Shown piece by piece: positions 6,922 through 14,154 of a stretch of 14,834 nt of DNA. Positions within the stretch are counted from its first letter, which is position 1. Every line of letters starts with the position of its first letter. Under the pieces are notes generated by a model. That model was not told the DNA's origin. It did no database searches and saw nothing but the letters and a program-made list of their open reading frames with translations. This DNA is from 4572-123 sp002084545. Lineage in GTDB: Bacteria; Desulfobacterota; Desulfobacteria; Desulfobacterales; 4572-123. The DNA lies in assembly GCA_029939715.1 (NCBI GenBank), contig JAOZSJ010000089.1, positions 1 through 14,834 of the forward strand. The letters run 5' to 3'. A program made the translations under genes and the position numbers.

Positions 6922-6950
6922 CCCCCATCTTTTCCTTTCAGACTTCGGCT

Positions 6951-8981
6951 TCAGGCAGTGTATCCTTTTTCAGAATTGCGAGGCAGACTAATTGAAATGG
7001 TACAGCCCGGCCCGGCATTGTTGGATGCGGAAACCGTACCGCCCATGGCTGCAACAAATTTTTGCACCAGGGCCAGCCCGATCCCGGTGCCGCCTGTACT
7101 GCGGGTAAGTGCCCCCTCCACGCGGTAAAAATCGTCAAACACTTTTTTCAGGGCGTGCCTGGGAATCCCCGGCCCGTTGTCACTGACACGAATCACGATG
7201 TTTCCGGATTCCTCCCGGACGGTTATGGAAATTTCCCGACGATCTGAATTTTTTCCAAATTTCAAGCTGTTTTCAATCAGGTTGATCAATACCTGAATCA
7301 TCACTTCGGCGTCATATGCAAAGGGCTCCATATCCGCCAATTCGGTCTTCAGCACAAATCCTTCCTGGCGGATATTTTCCTGCATGACGGCTTCGACCTT
7401 TTCAATCACATCCTTAAATCTGCCGGTAGAAAATGTAAGGTGCCGCTGCTTTTTCTCCAGTCGCGAAATTTCCATTACATTGTTTATCAAACGGGAGAGA
7501 CGGGTGGTTTCCGAACCGAGAATTCGGAAATACTCCTGTTCTCTTTCAGGGCTGCGGGCAATACCCTGCTCCAGCATTTCGATATACATGCGGATGTTGG
7601 TCAGCGGTGTCTTGAGTTCATGGGTTACCGAAGATACAAAGTCGGAGCGCCGCTTCGAGAGTTCCACCTCGGCCCGGGCACTGCGGTAGATGGCCAAAAG
7701 CCCTGTGAGCAGCACCGCGCCAAAAAGAATCATCATCGTATTCAAGGTACTGCGACCGGCGGTCCGGGGAATTTCCTGACAGGTCAACACCGCCTGCAGG
7801 AATCCAAAGGGCGCGGGGAACCGCCTTTCCAGAGAGAACTTCGGATGGGCTGCTGAAACCCCGCTGAAAAAGGAGGGGCCGGCCCCTTCCCGGTCCATAA
7901 CGGCAAGGTGCAGTCCTGCATACTTCGCCATGGGCTGGTCTTTGAAATGCGTTGCTGCAAGATGACGGAGAAAAGCCCGCACCTGGAGAATAAATCCCTG
8001 CCGAAAGATCTGTTGATTGATCACAATGCGCCGAAAAATAAAAATCTGCTCATCATTTAAGATAACCGCCTGCAAGGGAGCGATTTCCACCTGGTAGCGA
8101 TGGGGAAGCATATCAGCAGACGATGGCGACCGGCTTTCAGCATCCATTATCTGCATTTCAATCTTCTGCCCTTTCCTCTCGAAAATGCGGCCCGTTGACC
8201 TCCGGGCGGGAAAAAGTGCTTTTTTATCCGTGGCATCATCTTTCCCGGCGGCCTTGAGAAGGTTATCTTCTTTTAATGCTTCCGATTGTTCCCGTGCAAC
8301 GTCCACCTCTGGTGCCGCAGGTGATTCTGCCTGCCATTTTTCACCAATGGCCTGTTTATCCTTCCCGGCAATCCGCAGGGCCTGACCTGCGGTAATCTCC
8401 TCGACCCTTTTTTCCTTTTGCCCCAGGGATTTAACAGATCGCATGGCACGAGGCAGTTTCAGGTATTGCTCTGCAAACCCCTTTGACGTTCTTTCCTTTT
8501 TCTTCTGGACCACTGGTGCCGGCAGAGGCGTTTTAATGCCGGTACCGGTAAACCGCTGGCTGTTGAATATTTTATTGGATGATTTCAGCGCTGCAACCCG
8601 GTCCGCCCGGTCGCGGGGGATACTCCCCCCCTCTTCCATCAGGGGCGTATGAAACGAACCATCCGGGTTGTTTTGAATATAGCCGAGAATATACTCCGGC
8701 AGTGCTATCCGGGCAAGGGGGGAGCGTTTTGACTTATCCGCACCTGAATTTGACCCGGGGCGAACCATGGCAAAATTATATTCATCCACCGAACGCGCTT
8801 CTTCCCGGGCCACAATGGCAGACAGTTCATTTTCGATTTCATCAAACAACCGTTCGGAAAAATATTGCAGCTTGGCGATCTCCTCCCGGCCTATCCCGCT
8901 GTAGGTCCGCGGAATCATATAGGCCAGCGGGACGGAAAGGGCCAGGCAGAAAATAATGATCAGCAGCCGCAGTCTTTTCAT
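6951..8981 (-). CDS. sensor histidine kinase with large unusual sensor region, no HAMP
   Basis: A membrane-bound two-component sensor of 676 residues. Segment 5-22 is the first membrane helix, residues about 23-411 should be periplasmic, and 412-432 is the second helix. Only about 20 residues separate that helix from the H-box VTHELKTPLTN (phospho-acceptor His454), so there is no HAMP domain. The ATPase core is complete: N-box NLIENSLKFG (567-576, Asn571), G1 DNGPGIP (601-607), F-box VFDDFYRV (614-621) and G2 GGTGIGL (630-636). In the sensor, residues 30-110 look helical and then mixed, 115-290 are rich in Lys, Arg, Glu, Ala and Ser and probably flexible, and 294-400 look like a folded domain. 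I recognise no known sensor family. The start overlaps the response-regulator stop by four bases (ATGA), so the two form a cognate pair. The signal is unknown. Confidence 0.9.
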   Translation of the reverse strand: MKRLRLLIIIFCLALSVPLAYMIPRTYSGIGREEIAKLQYFSERLFDEIENELSAIVAREEARSVDEYNFAMVRPGSNSGADKSKRSPLARIALPEYILGYIQNNPDGSFHTPLMEEGGSIPRDRADRVAALKSSNKIFNSQRFTGTGIKTPLPAPVVQKKKERTSKGFAEQYLKLPRAMRSVKSLGQKEKRVEEITAGQALRIAGKDKQAIGEKWQAESPAAPEVDVAREQSEALKEDNLLKAAGKDDATDKKALFPARRSTGRIFERKGQKIEMQIMDAESRSPSSADMLPHRYQVEIAPLQAVILNDEQIFIFRRIVINQQIFRQGFILQVRAFLRHLAATHFKDQPMAKYAGLHLAVMDREGAGPSFFSGVSAAHPKFSLERRFPAPFGFLQAVLTCQEIPRTAGRSTLNTMMILFGAVLLTGLLAIYRSARAEVELSKRRSDFVSSVTHELKTPLTNIRMYIEMLEQGIARSPEREQEYFRILGSETTRLSRLINNVMEISRLEKKQRHLTFSTGRFKDVIEKVEAVMQENIRQEGFVLKTELADMEPFAYDAEVMIQVLINLIENSLKFGKNSDRREISITVREESGNIVIRVSDNGPGIPRHALKKVFDDFYRVEGALTRSTGGTGIGLALVQKFVAAMGGTVSASNNAGPGCTISISLPRNSEKGYTA

Positions 8982-9676
8982 GCGTCAGGCTCCAGGCGGT
9001 ATCCCTCGCCCCGGATGGTAACGATAAAAGGGATATCGCCGATAAGAGATACGATTTTTTTACGAAGTTTAAGGATATGAATATCAACGGTACGGGTTTC
9101 AATCCCCGCGTCGCTGTAATGCCATACCTTTGTGAGCAGTTCATGTTTGGGTACAATCCTGTCCCGGTGCTGGTGCAGATAGGCTATGATATCCATCTCT
9201 CTGCGGGTCAGGGCCATGCTCTTTTCGTTGCAGGATGCCTGAAGTGTTTTTCCGTTAAAAACCATGCCGCGACAGCAAATCCGTCCGTCTCCCGGGTTTT
9301 TACCCATACGGCGAAGGAGAGCCTCTATCCTTACCATCAATTCCTGCAGGGAAAAAGGCTTGCTCACATAATCATCGGCCCCGGCCCGGAATCCGGTGAC
9401 GACATCTTCTTCCGCTCCCTTGGCCGTGAGCATGATAATGCCCTGATTCGGCTTTTTGCGGCGAATTTTTCGGCAAATGGAAAAACCGTCCATGGTGGGC
9501 AGCATGACATCCAGAAGAATCAGGTCATAGGGCTCCTTGAGTCCTTTTTCCAGCCCCTGGCCCCCGTCTTCCACGCCAACAGCCTGATACCCGTTAAAAA
9601 TCATGACATCCAGCAGGCCATTTAAAATGGCCGGATCATCTTCGACAATGAGAACAGTGGCCTTTGGATTTTTCAT
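8978..9676 (-). CDS. OmpR/PhoB-family response regulator
   Basis: A 232-residue DNA-binding response regulator. The receiver domain (about 6-120) has the acidic pocket Glu12-Asp13-Asp14, phospho-acceptor Asp56 in LILLDVMLP, Thr84 and the conserved Lys106 in KPFS. All are present, so it should be phosphorylated normally. The C-terminal winged helix (about 135-230) is of OmpR type, with ALTRREMDIIAYL, ETRTVDIHILKLRKKI as recognition helix and IRGEGYRLE at the wing. It precedes the histidine kinase with a four-base overlap, so they are co-translated partners. GGGAG lies ten bases before the ATG. A 155-base gap separates it from the AsnC-type gene upstream, leaving room for its own promoter. Target genes are unknown; nearby tdh-kbl is one possibility. 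Confidence 0.94.
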   Translation of the reverse strand: MKNPKATVLIVEDDPAILNGLLDVMIFNGYQAVGVEDGGQGLEKGLKEPYDLILLDVMLPTMDGFSICRKIRRKKPNQGIIMLTAKGAEEDVVTGFRAGADDYVSKPFSLQELMVRIEALLRRMGKNPGDGRICCRGMVFNGKTLQASCNEKSMALTRREMDIIAYLHQHRDRIVPKHELLTKVWHYSDAGIETRTVDIHILKLRKKIVSLIGDIPFIVTIRGEGYRLEPDA

Positions 9677-9747
9677 ATAGTTATAGCTCCCGGGTTGAAT
9701 CTTTCCGCGAATATCAGACAGAATTGTCCCTTGCGGATGGACCTTAC

Positions 9748-9756
9748 TCTATACCA
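9748..9756 (-). promoter_or_regulatory. possible extended -10 promoter for the two-component genes
   Basis: On the minus strand TGG (9756-9754) precedes TATAGA (9753-9748), an extended -10 pattern. It would start transcription about 65 bases before the response-regulator ATG. No good -35 box lies at 16-18 bases, so this is weak evidence for a promoter separate from the genes upstream. Confidence 0.25.
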
Positions 9757-9831
9757 GACCGGCGGGATTTCAAAGTAAAAGTTATGCAAAACAATGTGCG
9801 GCATCAAACCCTGAGAGCAGATGGCTGTCTG

Positions 9832-10293
9832 CTAAAAAAATTCCACCCACTTTCGGATGGCATCCAGATAGATAAATGTTTCTGAAGATAATATCCCGCC
9901 GATCCGGTTAAGATCATCCATCAAAAACGATCGCAGTTCCTCGCGGGAATGGAAGAAAACTTCCGCTAAAAGATCGTGCCGTCCGGTGGAATTAATCACC
10001 GATTTGACACCGTTTAGCCGTGCTATCTGTTCCATAATATGGCGATGGTCCCTTCTTTCCAGGCTCATGCCCACCAGTGCAACGACGCTGTTTTCAAAAT
10101 AGAGCGGATTCACCAGAGCCGTGATTTTAAGCAGTCCCGCGGCTATCATTTTTCCTACCCTCAACCGGATGGTGCCGTCGGAAAGATCCAGCTTCCCGGC
10201 AATATTCTTGTATGATTCCCTGCCGTTTTTTTGAAGCTCGGCAATAATTTTTCGATCAATATCATCAGGCAGATATTTTTGTGATTTGGCCAT
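9832..10293 (-). CDS. Lrp/AsnC-family transcriptional regulator
   Basis: A 153-residue regulator of the feast/famine class. An N-terminal helix-turn-helix occupies about residues 12-60 (DIDRKIIAELQKNGRES, then NIAGKLDLSDGTIRLRVGKM as turn and recognition helix). The C-terminal RAM domain, which binds amino acids and mediates oligomers, spans about 67-150, with SVINSTGRHDLLAEVFF as its conserved core. Length is normal for the family. It lies downstream of kbl on the same strand, so control of tdh-kbl, perhaps with threonine, glycine or leucine as effector, is a reasonable inference, not shown. The ribosome site is weak (AAGGG about nine bases before ATG). A short stem AGCAGA/TCTGCT (9816-9833) overlaps its stop codon but lacks a T-tract, so it is a poor terminator. 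Confidence 0.93.
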   Translation of the reverse strand: MAKSQKYLPDDIDRKIIAELQKNGRESYKNIAGKLDLSDGTIRLRVGKMIAAGLLKITALVNPLYFENSVVALVGMSLERRDHRHIMEQIARLNGVKSVINSTGRHDLLAEVFFHSREELRSFLMDDLNRIGGILSSETFIYLDAIRKWVEFF

Positions 10294-10398
10294 AATGGCA
10301 CACCCTTTTTGATATGAAATCCCGGCACGTCCTATCTTTTTCCAGGATTTTGCTGTTTTTCAATTTATAATGTATTTTCGACAAGCAAAGATGTGCCC

Positions 10399-10419
10399 TG
10401 TACTGTACACTGCTCAGTG
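10399..10419. promoter_or_regulatory. overlapping palindromes between kbl and the AsnC-type gene, candidate operator
   Basis: TGTAC-T-GTACA (10399-10409) is a perfect 11-base palindrome. It overlaps CACTG-CT-CAGTG (10408-10419), also perfect. Together they form a 21-base symmetric block about 106 bases before the AsnC-type start, in a 160-base non-coding gap. On the minus strand a TTATAAAT segment closer to the gene (10365-10372) could be part of a -10 box. Neither palindrome is followed by a T-tract, so they look more like protein-binding sites than a terminator. Autoregulation by the AsnC-type protein is the obvious guess. Confidence 0.4.
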
Positions 10420-10453
10420 CCTGGTTTTTGCGATGACAGATTATCGGTTCGGA

Positions 10454-11677
10454 TCACGGAGCAAATTTTTTTAATACATCCAGTACATATTCTATATCGG
10501 CGGGGGTATGATCTGCGTTTACCTGGAAGCGAATCTCCTCATCTCCTTTGGGCACTACCGGGAAATTCAGCCCGGTGGCCAGGACATTGTTATCTATGAG
10601 CCATTGGACGATTGCACCGGTGCGGGGCGTATCCCTGACCATCAGCGGCACCACGGGATGATCACCGGGAATCGTTTCAAAACCCAGACCCACCAGCCCA
10701 TTTTCAAATTGTTTCGTCATCCGGTAAAGATGTTCAAGCCGCTGCATGCCCCGCGGGCCGTCCAGAATTTCCAGGGCCTTGAGCGAAGCAGCCGCTTCAG
10801 AGCAGGTAATGGGATTTGAATAGATATACATGGGCGCGTTTTCCCGGAGATATTCAATCAGGGCCGTTGAACCCGTCACATATCCCCCATTGACGCCAAA
10901 CGCTTTGCCCAGGGTTCCCACCAGGACATCCACCCGGGCTTTTGTGTACTCTTCCGTTCCTCGGCCGGTTTTACCCATCGCGCCGACCCCGTGGGAATCA
11001 TCTGCTATGGTGGTTACGCCCTCGTCAAACCTGTTTTGATATTTTCGGCAGATGGAAACCAGCTCATCCAGAGGCGCATGATCGCCGCGCATGCTGAAAA
11101 TGCCGTCCGTTATAACAAGACAGCGCCCGGCCTTTCCCACAGCATCCTGCAGCTTTGCTTCCAGGTCCTGCATATCATTATGGCGGTAAATCAGTTTTGC
11201 CGCCGGCCGGGCCAGCCGCATGGCCTGGATAATACAGTTATGATTCAGTTCATCACTGATGATAACCGTCTCAGGCGTTGTCAAAGGAAAGATAACACCC
11301 AGGCTGGTCACATAGGCGGAGCTGAACAGCATGGCTGCCCTGCGCCCGTGAAACCGGGCCAGTTTCTCTTCCAGTTCGATATGGGGCCGGTAGGTTCCGC
11401 TGATGAACCGAACGGCTCCGGGACCTGCCCCGAATTCACGGGCGGCTTTTTCTTCGGCCTCGATGACTTCCCTGACCATGGTCATGCCAAGGTATGAATT
11501 GGCATTCATCCTGATAAATTCGCGGTTTCCGTGTCCGGCGACAAGGTAGCGAGGCCCCCTGTCGCCCGAGGCCCGGATCACCTTTTCGATGATCATCTCG
11601 GGTCCCTTGTCTCTTCCGCCGGCCCGCAGTTCATCCAGATTATTCTGTAAGGCCGTGTCAAGTTTTGATGATATCAT
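10454..11677 (-). CDS. kbl: 2-amino-3-ketobutyrate CoA ligase (glycine C-acetyltransferase)
   Basis: A PLP enzyme of the alpha-oxoamine synthase family, 407 residues (E. coli Kbl is 398). It cleaves 2-amino-3-ketobutyrate with CoA to glycine and acetyl-CoA, the second step of threonine breakdown started by Tdh. Visible are SDELNHNCIIQAMR (141-154), the cofactor-nitrogen Asp in DDSHGVG (226-232), the PLP lysine Lys258 in GTLGKAFG, and the C-terminal VVPKGDEEIRFQ. The family also includes BioF and HemA-type enzymes; tdh immediately upstream decides the call. I chose the ATG at 11677, which has GGGAG six bases upstream and starts 20 bases after the tdh stop. A TTG ten codons earlier would overlap tdh and has no ribosome site. 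The insert GVNGGY replaces the GASGGY of the E. coli enzyme. Confidence 0.93.
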   Translation of the reverse strand: MISSKLDTALQNNLDELRAGGRDKGPEMIIEKVIRASGDRGPRYLVAGHGNREFIRMNANSYLGMTMVREVIEAEEKAAREFGAGPGAVRFISGTYRPHIELEEKLARFHGRRAAMLFSSAYVTSLGVIFPLTTPETVIISDELNHNCIIQAMRLARPAAKLIYRHNDMQDLEAKLQDAVGKAGRCLVITDGIFSMRGDHAPLDELVSICRKYQNRFDEGVTTIADDSHGVGAMGKTGRGTEEYTKARVDVLVGTLGKAFGVNGGYVTGSTALIEYLRENAPMYIYSNPITCSEAAASLKALEILDGPRGMQRLEHLYRMTKQFENGLVGLGFETIPGDHPVVPLMVRDTPRTGAIVQWLIDNNVLATGLNFPVVPKGDEEIRFQVNADHTPADIEYVLDVLKKFAP

Positions 11678-11697
11678 TGTTATCTCCCTGTATGTTT

Positions 11698-12723
11698 CTA
11701 TTCCCAATTCAAAACAACCTTTCCCGAATGACCGCTGTTCATGATATCGAATCCTTTCCGGAAGTCGTCTATGGAAAACCGATGAGTAATGATCGGGCGG
11801 ATATTCAGCCCGGACTGGAGAGTGGTGATCATCTTGTACCAGGTTTCGAATATTTCCCGGCCGTATATCCCTTTGATGATCAGCCCCTTGAAAATAACCT
11901 GATCCGTGTCCAGGGGCAGCGGTTTGGAATGAATGCCGAGCATGGCGATTTTACCACCGTGATTCATATTTTCAAGCATTTCGTGAAATGCGCCAGGGAT
12001 GCCCGACATCTCCAGACCCACATCAAACCCCTCAAGCATGCCCAGTTCTTTCTGCACATCCCTGATCCGTTCCCGGTTGACGTTTACCGTGCGAAAATCG
12101 CCAAGTTTTGACGCCAGTTCCAGGCGATAATCATTCACATCGGTAATCACGATAAACCGGGCTCCGACATGCCGGGCCAGTGTCGCAGCCATGATTCCGA
12201 TGGGTCCGGCACCGGTAATCAGGACATCCTCCCCCACCAGGTTAAACGACAGGGCCGTGTGGGCCGCGTTCCCAAAGGGGTCGAGGATGGCGGCGATTTC
12301 ATCTTCAATATTAGCGGGCAGATGAAAGGCGTTGCCCGCGGGAATGGACAGATATTCCGCAAAAGCACCGTTGCGATTGACACCGACACCGACTGCATTG
12401 CGGCACAGGTGCCGTTTGCCGGCCCTGCAGTTCCGGCAGTAACCGCAGGTGATGTGGCCCTCCCCCGAAACCCGGTCCCCCACTTTTATTCCGGTGACTT
12501 CTCTGCCCACACGGTCAACGATGCCGGCAAATTCATGACCTATAATCATCGGGATTTTAATAGTTTTTCGGGACCATTCATCCCAGTTGAAAATATGCAG
12601 ATCCGTCCCGCATATGGCTGTCTGCCGGATTTTAATGCGAACATCGTTTCCGTTTACAACAGGTTCGGGCATATCCTGCAGCCAGAGGCCGGGCTCCGGC
12701 GCTGCTTTGACCAAAGCTTTCAT
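11698..12723 (-). CDS. tdh: L-threonine 3-dehydrogenase
   Basis: A zinc- and NAD-dependent medium-chain dehydrogenase that oxidises L-threonine to 2-amino-3-ketobutyrate, the substrate of Kbl. From the chosen ATG it has 341 residues, the same as E. coli Tdh, with key residues at the same positions: catalytic-zinc ligands Cys38 (AICGTDLH), His63 and Glu64 (GHEFAG), structural-zinc cysteines 93, 96, 99 and 107, and the NAD motif GAGPIG (171-176). DPFGNAAHTALSF (148-160) is typical of true Tdh. The frame stays open another 21 codons upstream, but AGGAGG sits five bases before the ATG at 12723, which settles the start. First gene of the minus-strand series. Its promoter is not strong: TTGACA (12799-12794) has only a poor -10 (TAGGCT), which suggests activation or an alternative such as TTGTCG/GAAAAT with an 18-base spacer. 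Confidence 0.96.
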   Translation of the reverse strand: MKALVKAAPEPGLWLQDMPEPVVNGNDVRIKIRQTAICGTDLHIFNWDEWSRKTIKIPMIIGHEFAGIVDRVGREVTGIKVGDRVSGEGHITCGYCRNCRAGKRHLCRNAVGVGVNRNGAFAEYLSIPAGNAFHLPANIEDEIAAILDPFGNAAHTALSFNLVGEDVLITGAGPIGIMAATLARHVGARFIVITDVNDYRLELASKLGDFRTVNVNRERIRDVQKELGMLEGFDVGLEMSGIPGAFHEMLENMNHGGKIAMLGIHSKPLPLDTDQVIFKGLIIKGIYGREIFETWYKMITTLQSGLNIRPIITHRFSIDDFRKGFDIMNSGHSGKVVLNWE

Positions 12724-12756
12724 ACGCACCTCCTTTGATATCGACTGTTTCTCGCT

Positions 12757-12916
12757 ATTTTCTAAACTCCAGCCTATTTCCGACAAACAGGGATGTCAAC
12801 AATTAAAATTAAGAAAAATCAATTAAACGGAAAATAATGCTTGACATTTTTCGACATACAAATTATTTGTCATAAAAAAATACTCATATCGATATAATTT
12901 CAAATTTGTGTCGTAA
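12757..12916. promoter_or_regulatory. divergent control region of tdh and the metallophosphoesterase
   Basis: AT-rich DNA between two divergent genes. It carries six copies of the five-base pattern TGTCR or its complement YGACA, at 12781, 12794, 12842, 12852, 12868 and 12909. The copies at 12842 and 12852 are direct repeats one helical turn apart. Others form inverted pairs, for example CGACA-N8-TGTCA at 12781-12798. A palindrome ACAAAT-T-ATTTGT lies at 12858-12870. Two of the copies fall within TTGACA boxes, one on each strand (12799-12794 toward tdh, 12841-12846 toward the phosphoesterase). A shared regulator is plausible but not identified. Confidence 0.4.
12886..12898 (+). promoter_or_regulatory. 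-10 box of the metallophosphoesterase with overlapping palindrome
   Basis: TATAAT at 12893-12898 is a perfect -10 box, but nothing at 16-18 bases upstream resembles a -35; TTGTCA lies 20 bases away. The ten-base palindrome ATATCGATAT (12886-12895) overlaps the box and could be an operator. Expected transcription start is near 12905, about 86 bases before the GTG start. Confidence 0.45.
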
Positions 12917-12990
12917 ATTAAGGTTCTGTTAAGCTTTGATTGCGGTCTTTAGAAAAATATACTATTATTGATTTTAATAAGGAGTCATAC

Positions 12991-13836
12991 GTGAATATTT
13001 TACATATCTCGGATCTGCATTTCGGCCCCCGCCACTGGGAGGGGGACGATCAGGTTCTGCTGGAAAAAATCAATTCATTTGATTCCGATATCGTTATCAA
13101 CACCGGAGACAGTACAACAGATGGCCTGGAAGATGAGTATGCCGCAGCTGGTCTTTTCTTAAAAGAGATCCGTTGTAAAAATGTCATCTCCATCATAGGC
13201 AATCATGACAAAAGGAATATGCGCTCCCATGAACTGTTCCGAAAATATATTTACAATCCCGAGATCATCTACATACCTGAGGTCGTAAAAACAGAAAAAA
13301 AGCACCTCTTTTTGAACCGGGAAATAACCAAGGTCCGTGACAATTTTACCGATATAAATTTTGTCAAACCCGTTTCGGTAAATGGAAAATCCGTATTGAT
13401 TATCAGCATCGATTCCAATGAACTTTACAATGATGATGGATTTGTTGCAAAAGAGGTCTTGCACGCGGTTTCAGAGAAAATCAATCAGATCAGATATGAC
13501 CTGCCGCTGCTGCTGATCCACCATTCCATCCTGGGCACGGATGAATGCCCTCTGAGAAATTCCGCCCGCCTGATTGATTTTGTACAAAAGCATAAAATCG
13601 AAAACATTTTTTGCGGCCATACCCACGAGCTGGAACTGATGCGAACCACGGATCTGTATCGCGGATATTCCTTTACCCAGTTCATGTGCGGCACTCTGTC
13701 ATCCTGCAATCATGCCAACGATGACAACATGTTCCTGTATTATGAAAATATGGGCAGCAACGATATGCACCTGTATCTGGTCCGGATCTTTCCGGAAAAG
13801 GGCAAGGTGCGGTTCAAGGAGGAAATGGTCTTTTAA
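12991..13836 (+). CDS. calcineurin-like metallophosphoesterase
   Basis: A cytoplasmic protein of 281 residues with every metal-binding motif of the calcineurin-type phosphoesterase fold: DLH (Asp8, His10), GD (Gly39-Asp40), GNHD (70-73), a paired His (177-178) and GHTH (209-212). It should use two metal ions (Mn, Fe or similar) to hydrolyse a phosphodiester or phosphomonoester. The length and ISIDS (138-142) resemble class III cyclic-nucleotide phosphodiesterases such as CpdA, but the substrate cannot be read from sequence. The start is GTG at 12991, with AAGGAG six bases upstream and the first beta-strand NILHISDLH directly after it. The frame is open to a TTG 17 codons earlier, without a ribosome site. 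No signal peptide. It is divergent from tdh and followed by a weak hairpin. Confidence 0.88.
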   Translation: MNILHISDLHFGPRHWEGDDQVLLEKINSFDSDIVINTGDSTTDGLEDEYAAAGLFLKEIRCKNVISIIGNHDKRNMRSHELFRKYIYNPEIIYIPEVVKTEKKHLFLNREITKVRDNFTDINFVKPVSVNGKSVLIISIDSNELYNDDGFVAKEVLHAVSEKINQIRYDLPLLLIHHSILGTDECPLRNSARLIDFVQKHKIENIFCGHTHELELMRTTDLYRGYSFTQFMCGTLSSCNHANDDNMFLYYENMGSNDMHLYLVRIFPEKGKVRFKEEMVF

Positions 13837-13872
13837 GCTGATTTTGCAATAAAACTGTTTTCCGTAAAAGCC

Positions 13873-13896
13873 ATATCATTCCTCTAATGATGTTTT
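13873..13896 (+). terminator. weak intrinsic terminator after the metallophosphoesterase
   Basis: A six-base stem ATCATT (13875-13880) and AATGAT (13886-13891), extendable by a T-G and an A-T pair, closes a CCTCT loop and runs into TTTT. It lies about 37 bases after the stop. It is AT-rich and so of low stability. Confidence 0.45.
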
Positions 13897-13993
13897 AGTC
13901 TGACGAATAAATTTTATCTCGCAAGTCTTTGTAATAATAAATATCTACAACGACAATTTTCATCAGGACATAGCATTAATTAAAAATAAGCTA

Positions 13994-14022
13994 TTGAACA
14001 ATATTTATTTTTAATATATACT
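13994..14022 (+). promoter_or_regulatory. sigma70-type promoter of the PotD-like gene
   Basis: TTGAAC at 13994-13999 (four of six -35 positions) is followed after exactly 17 bases by TATACT at 14017-14022 (five of six -10 positions), in an A/T-rich setting. The start near 14029 gives a leader of about 125 bases. Confidence 0.6.
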
Positions 14023-14056
14023 GGCTTCTATTATTCGGTAAGCGGACTTTATAATT

Positions 14057-14074
14057 TGCCGGTGCAATGCCGGT
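14057..14074 (+). repeat. direct repeat TGCCGGT in the PotD-like leader
   Basis: TGCCGGT occurs at 14057-14063 and again at 14068-14074, 11 bases apart, about one helical turn. The CCGG cores also allow a small four-pair hairpin with a TGCAATG loop. The block lies about 30-45 bases downstream of the predicted transcription start, so it could be a repressor site or a structured leader. Confidence 0.4.
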
Positions 14075-14154
14075 AAGGCCCATCCAATCGTGTTATGCAA
14101 CTTATATCTTTTTTGTTGTACCACTTATACTCACACTTAATGGAGGAGATAAAA

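Larger units (their letters stand above)
13837..14154 (+). other. non-coding region upstream of the PotD-like gene
   Basis: About 320 AT-rich bases. From left to right: a weak terminator (13873-13896), a featureless A/T stretch, a good promoter (13994-14022), the word CGGTAAG at 14036-14042 and again at 14071-14077, a direct repeat at 14057-14074, a T-run (14109-14114), and the ribosome site GGAGGAG (14142-14148). The predicted transcript has a leader of about 125 bases. I see no match to a riboswitch class I know. Confidence 0.5.

Noticed and set aside
9077..9625. A 182-residue plus-strand frame opposite the response regulator
   Set aside because: It mirrors the receiver and winged-helix codons of a well-supported gene and has no protein-family features.
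11678..11707. TTG start for kbl ten codons upstream
   Set aside because: It would overlap the tdh end and lacks a ribosome site; the ATG at 11677 has GGGAG at six bases.
10991..12738. Plus-strand frames of 148-189 residues opposite kbl and tdh
   Set aside because: Each is the shadow of a gene whose catalytic residues are intact. The translations are Gly/Pro/His-rich and show no motif.
12724..12786. Longer N-terminus for tdh
   Set aside because: The extra 21 residues are absent from E. coli Tdh, and AGGAGG is correctly placed for the ATG at 12723.
12940..12990. TTG start for the metallophosphoesterase 17 codons upstream
   Set aside because: There is no ribosome site before it, while AAGGAG lies six bases before GTG at 12991, directly at the first beta-strand.
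14036..14100. Possible riboswitch (glycine, cobalamin, cyclic-di-GMP or guanidine type) before the PotD-like gene
   Set aside because: I compared the region with the conserved core sequences I know and found no match. The stems are short.
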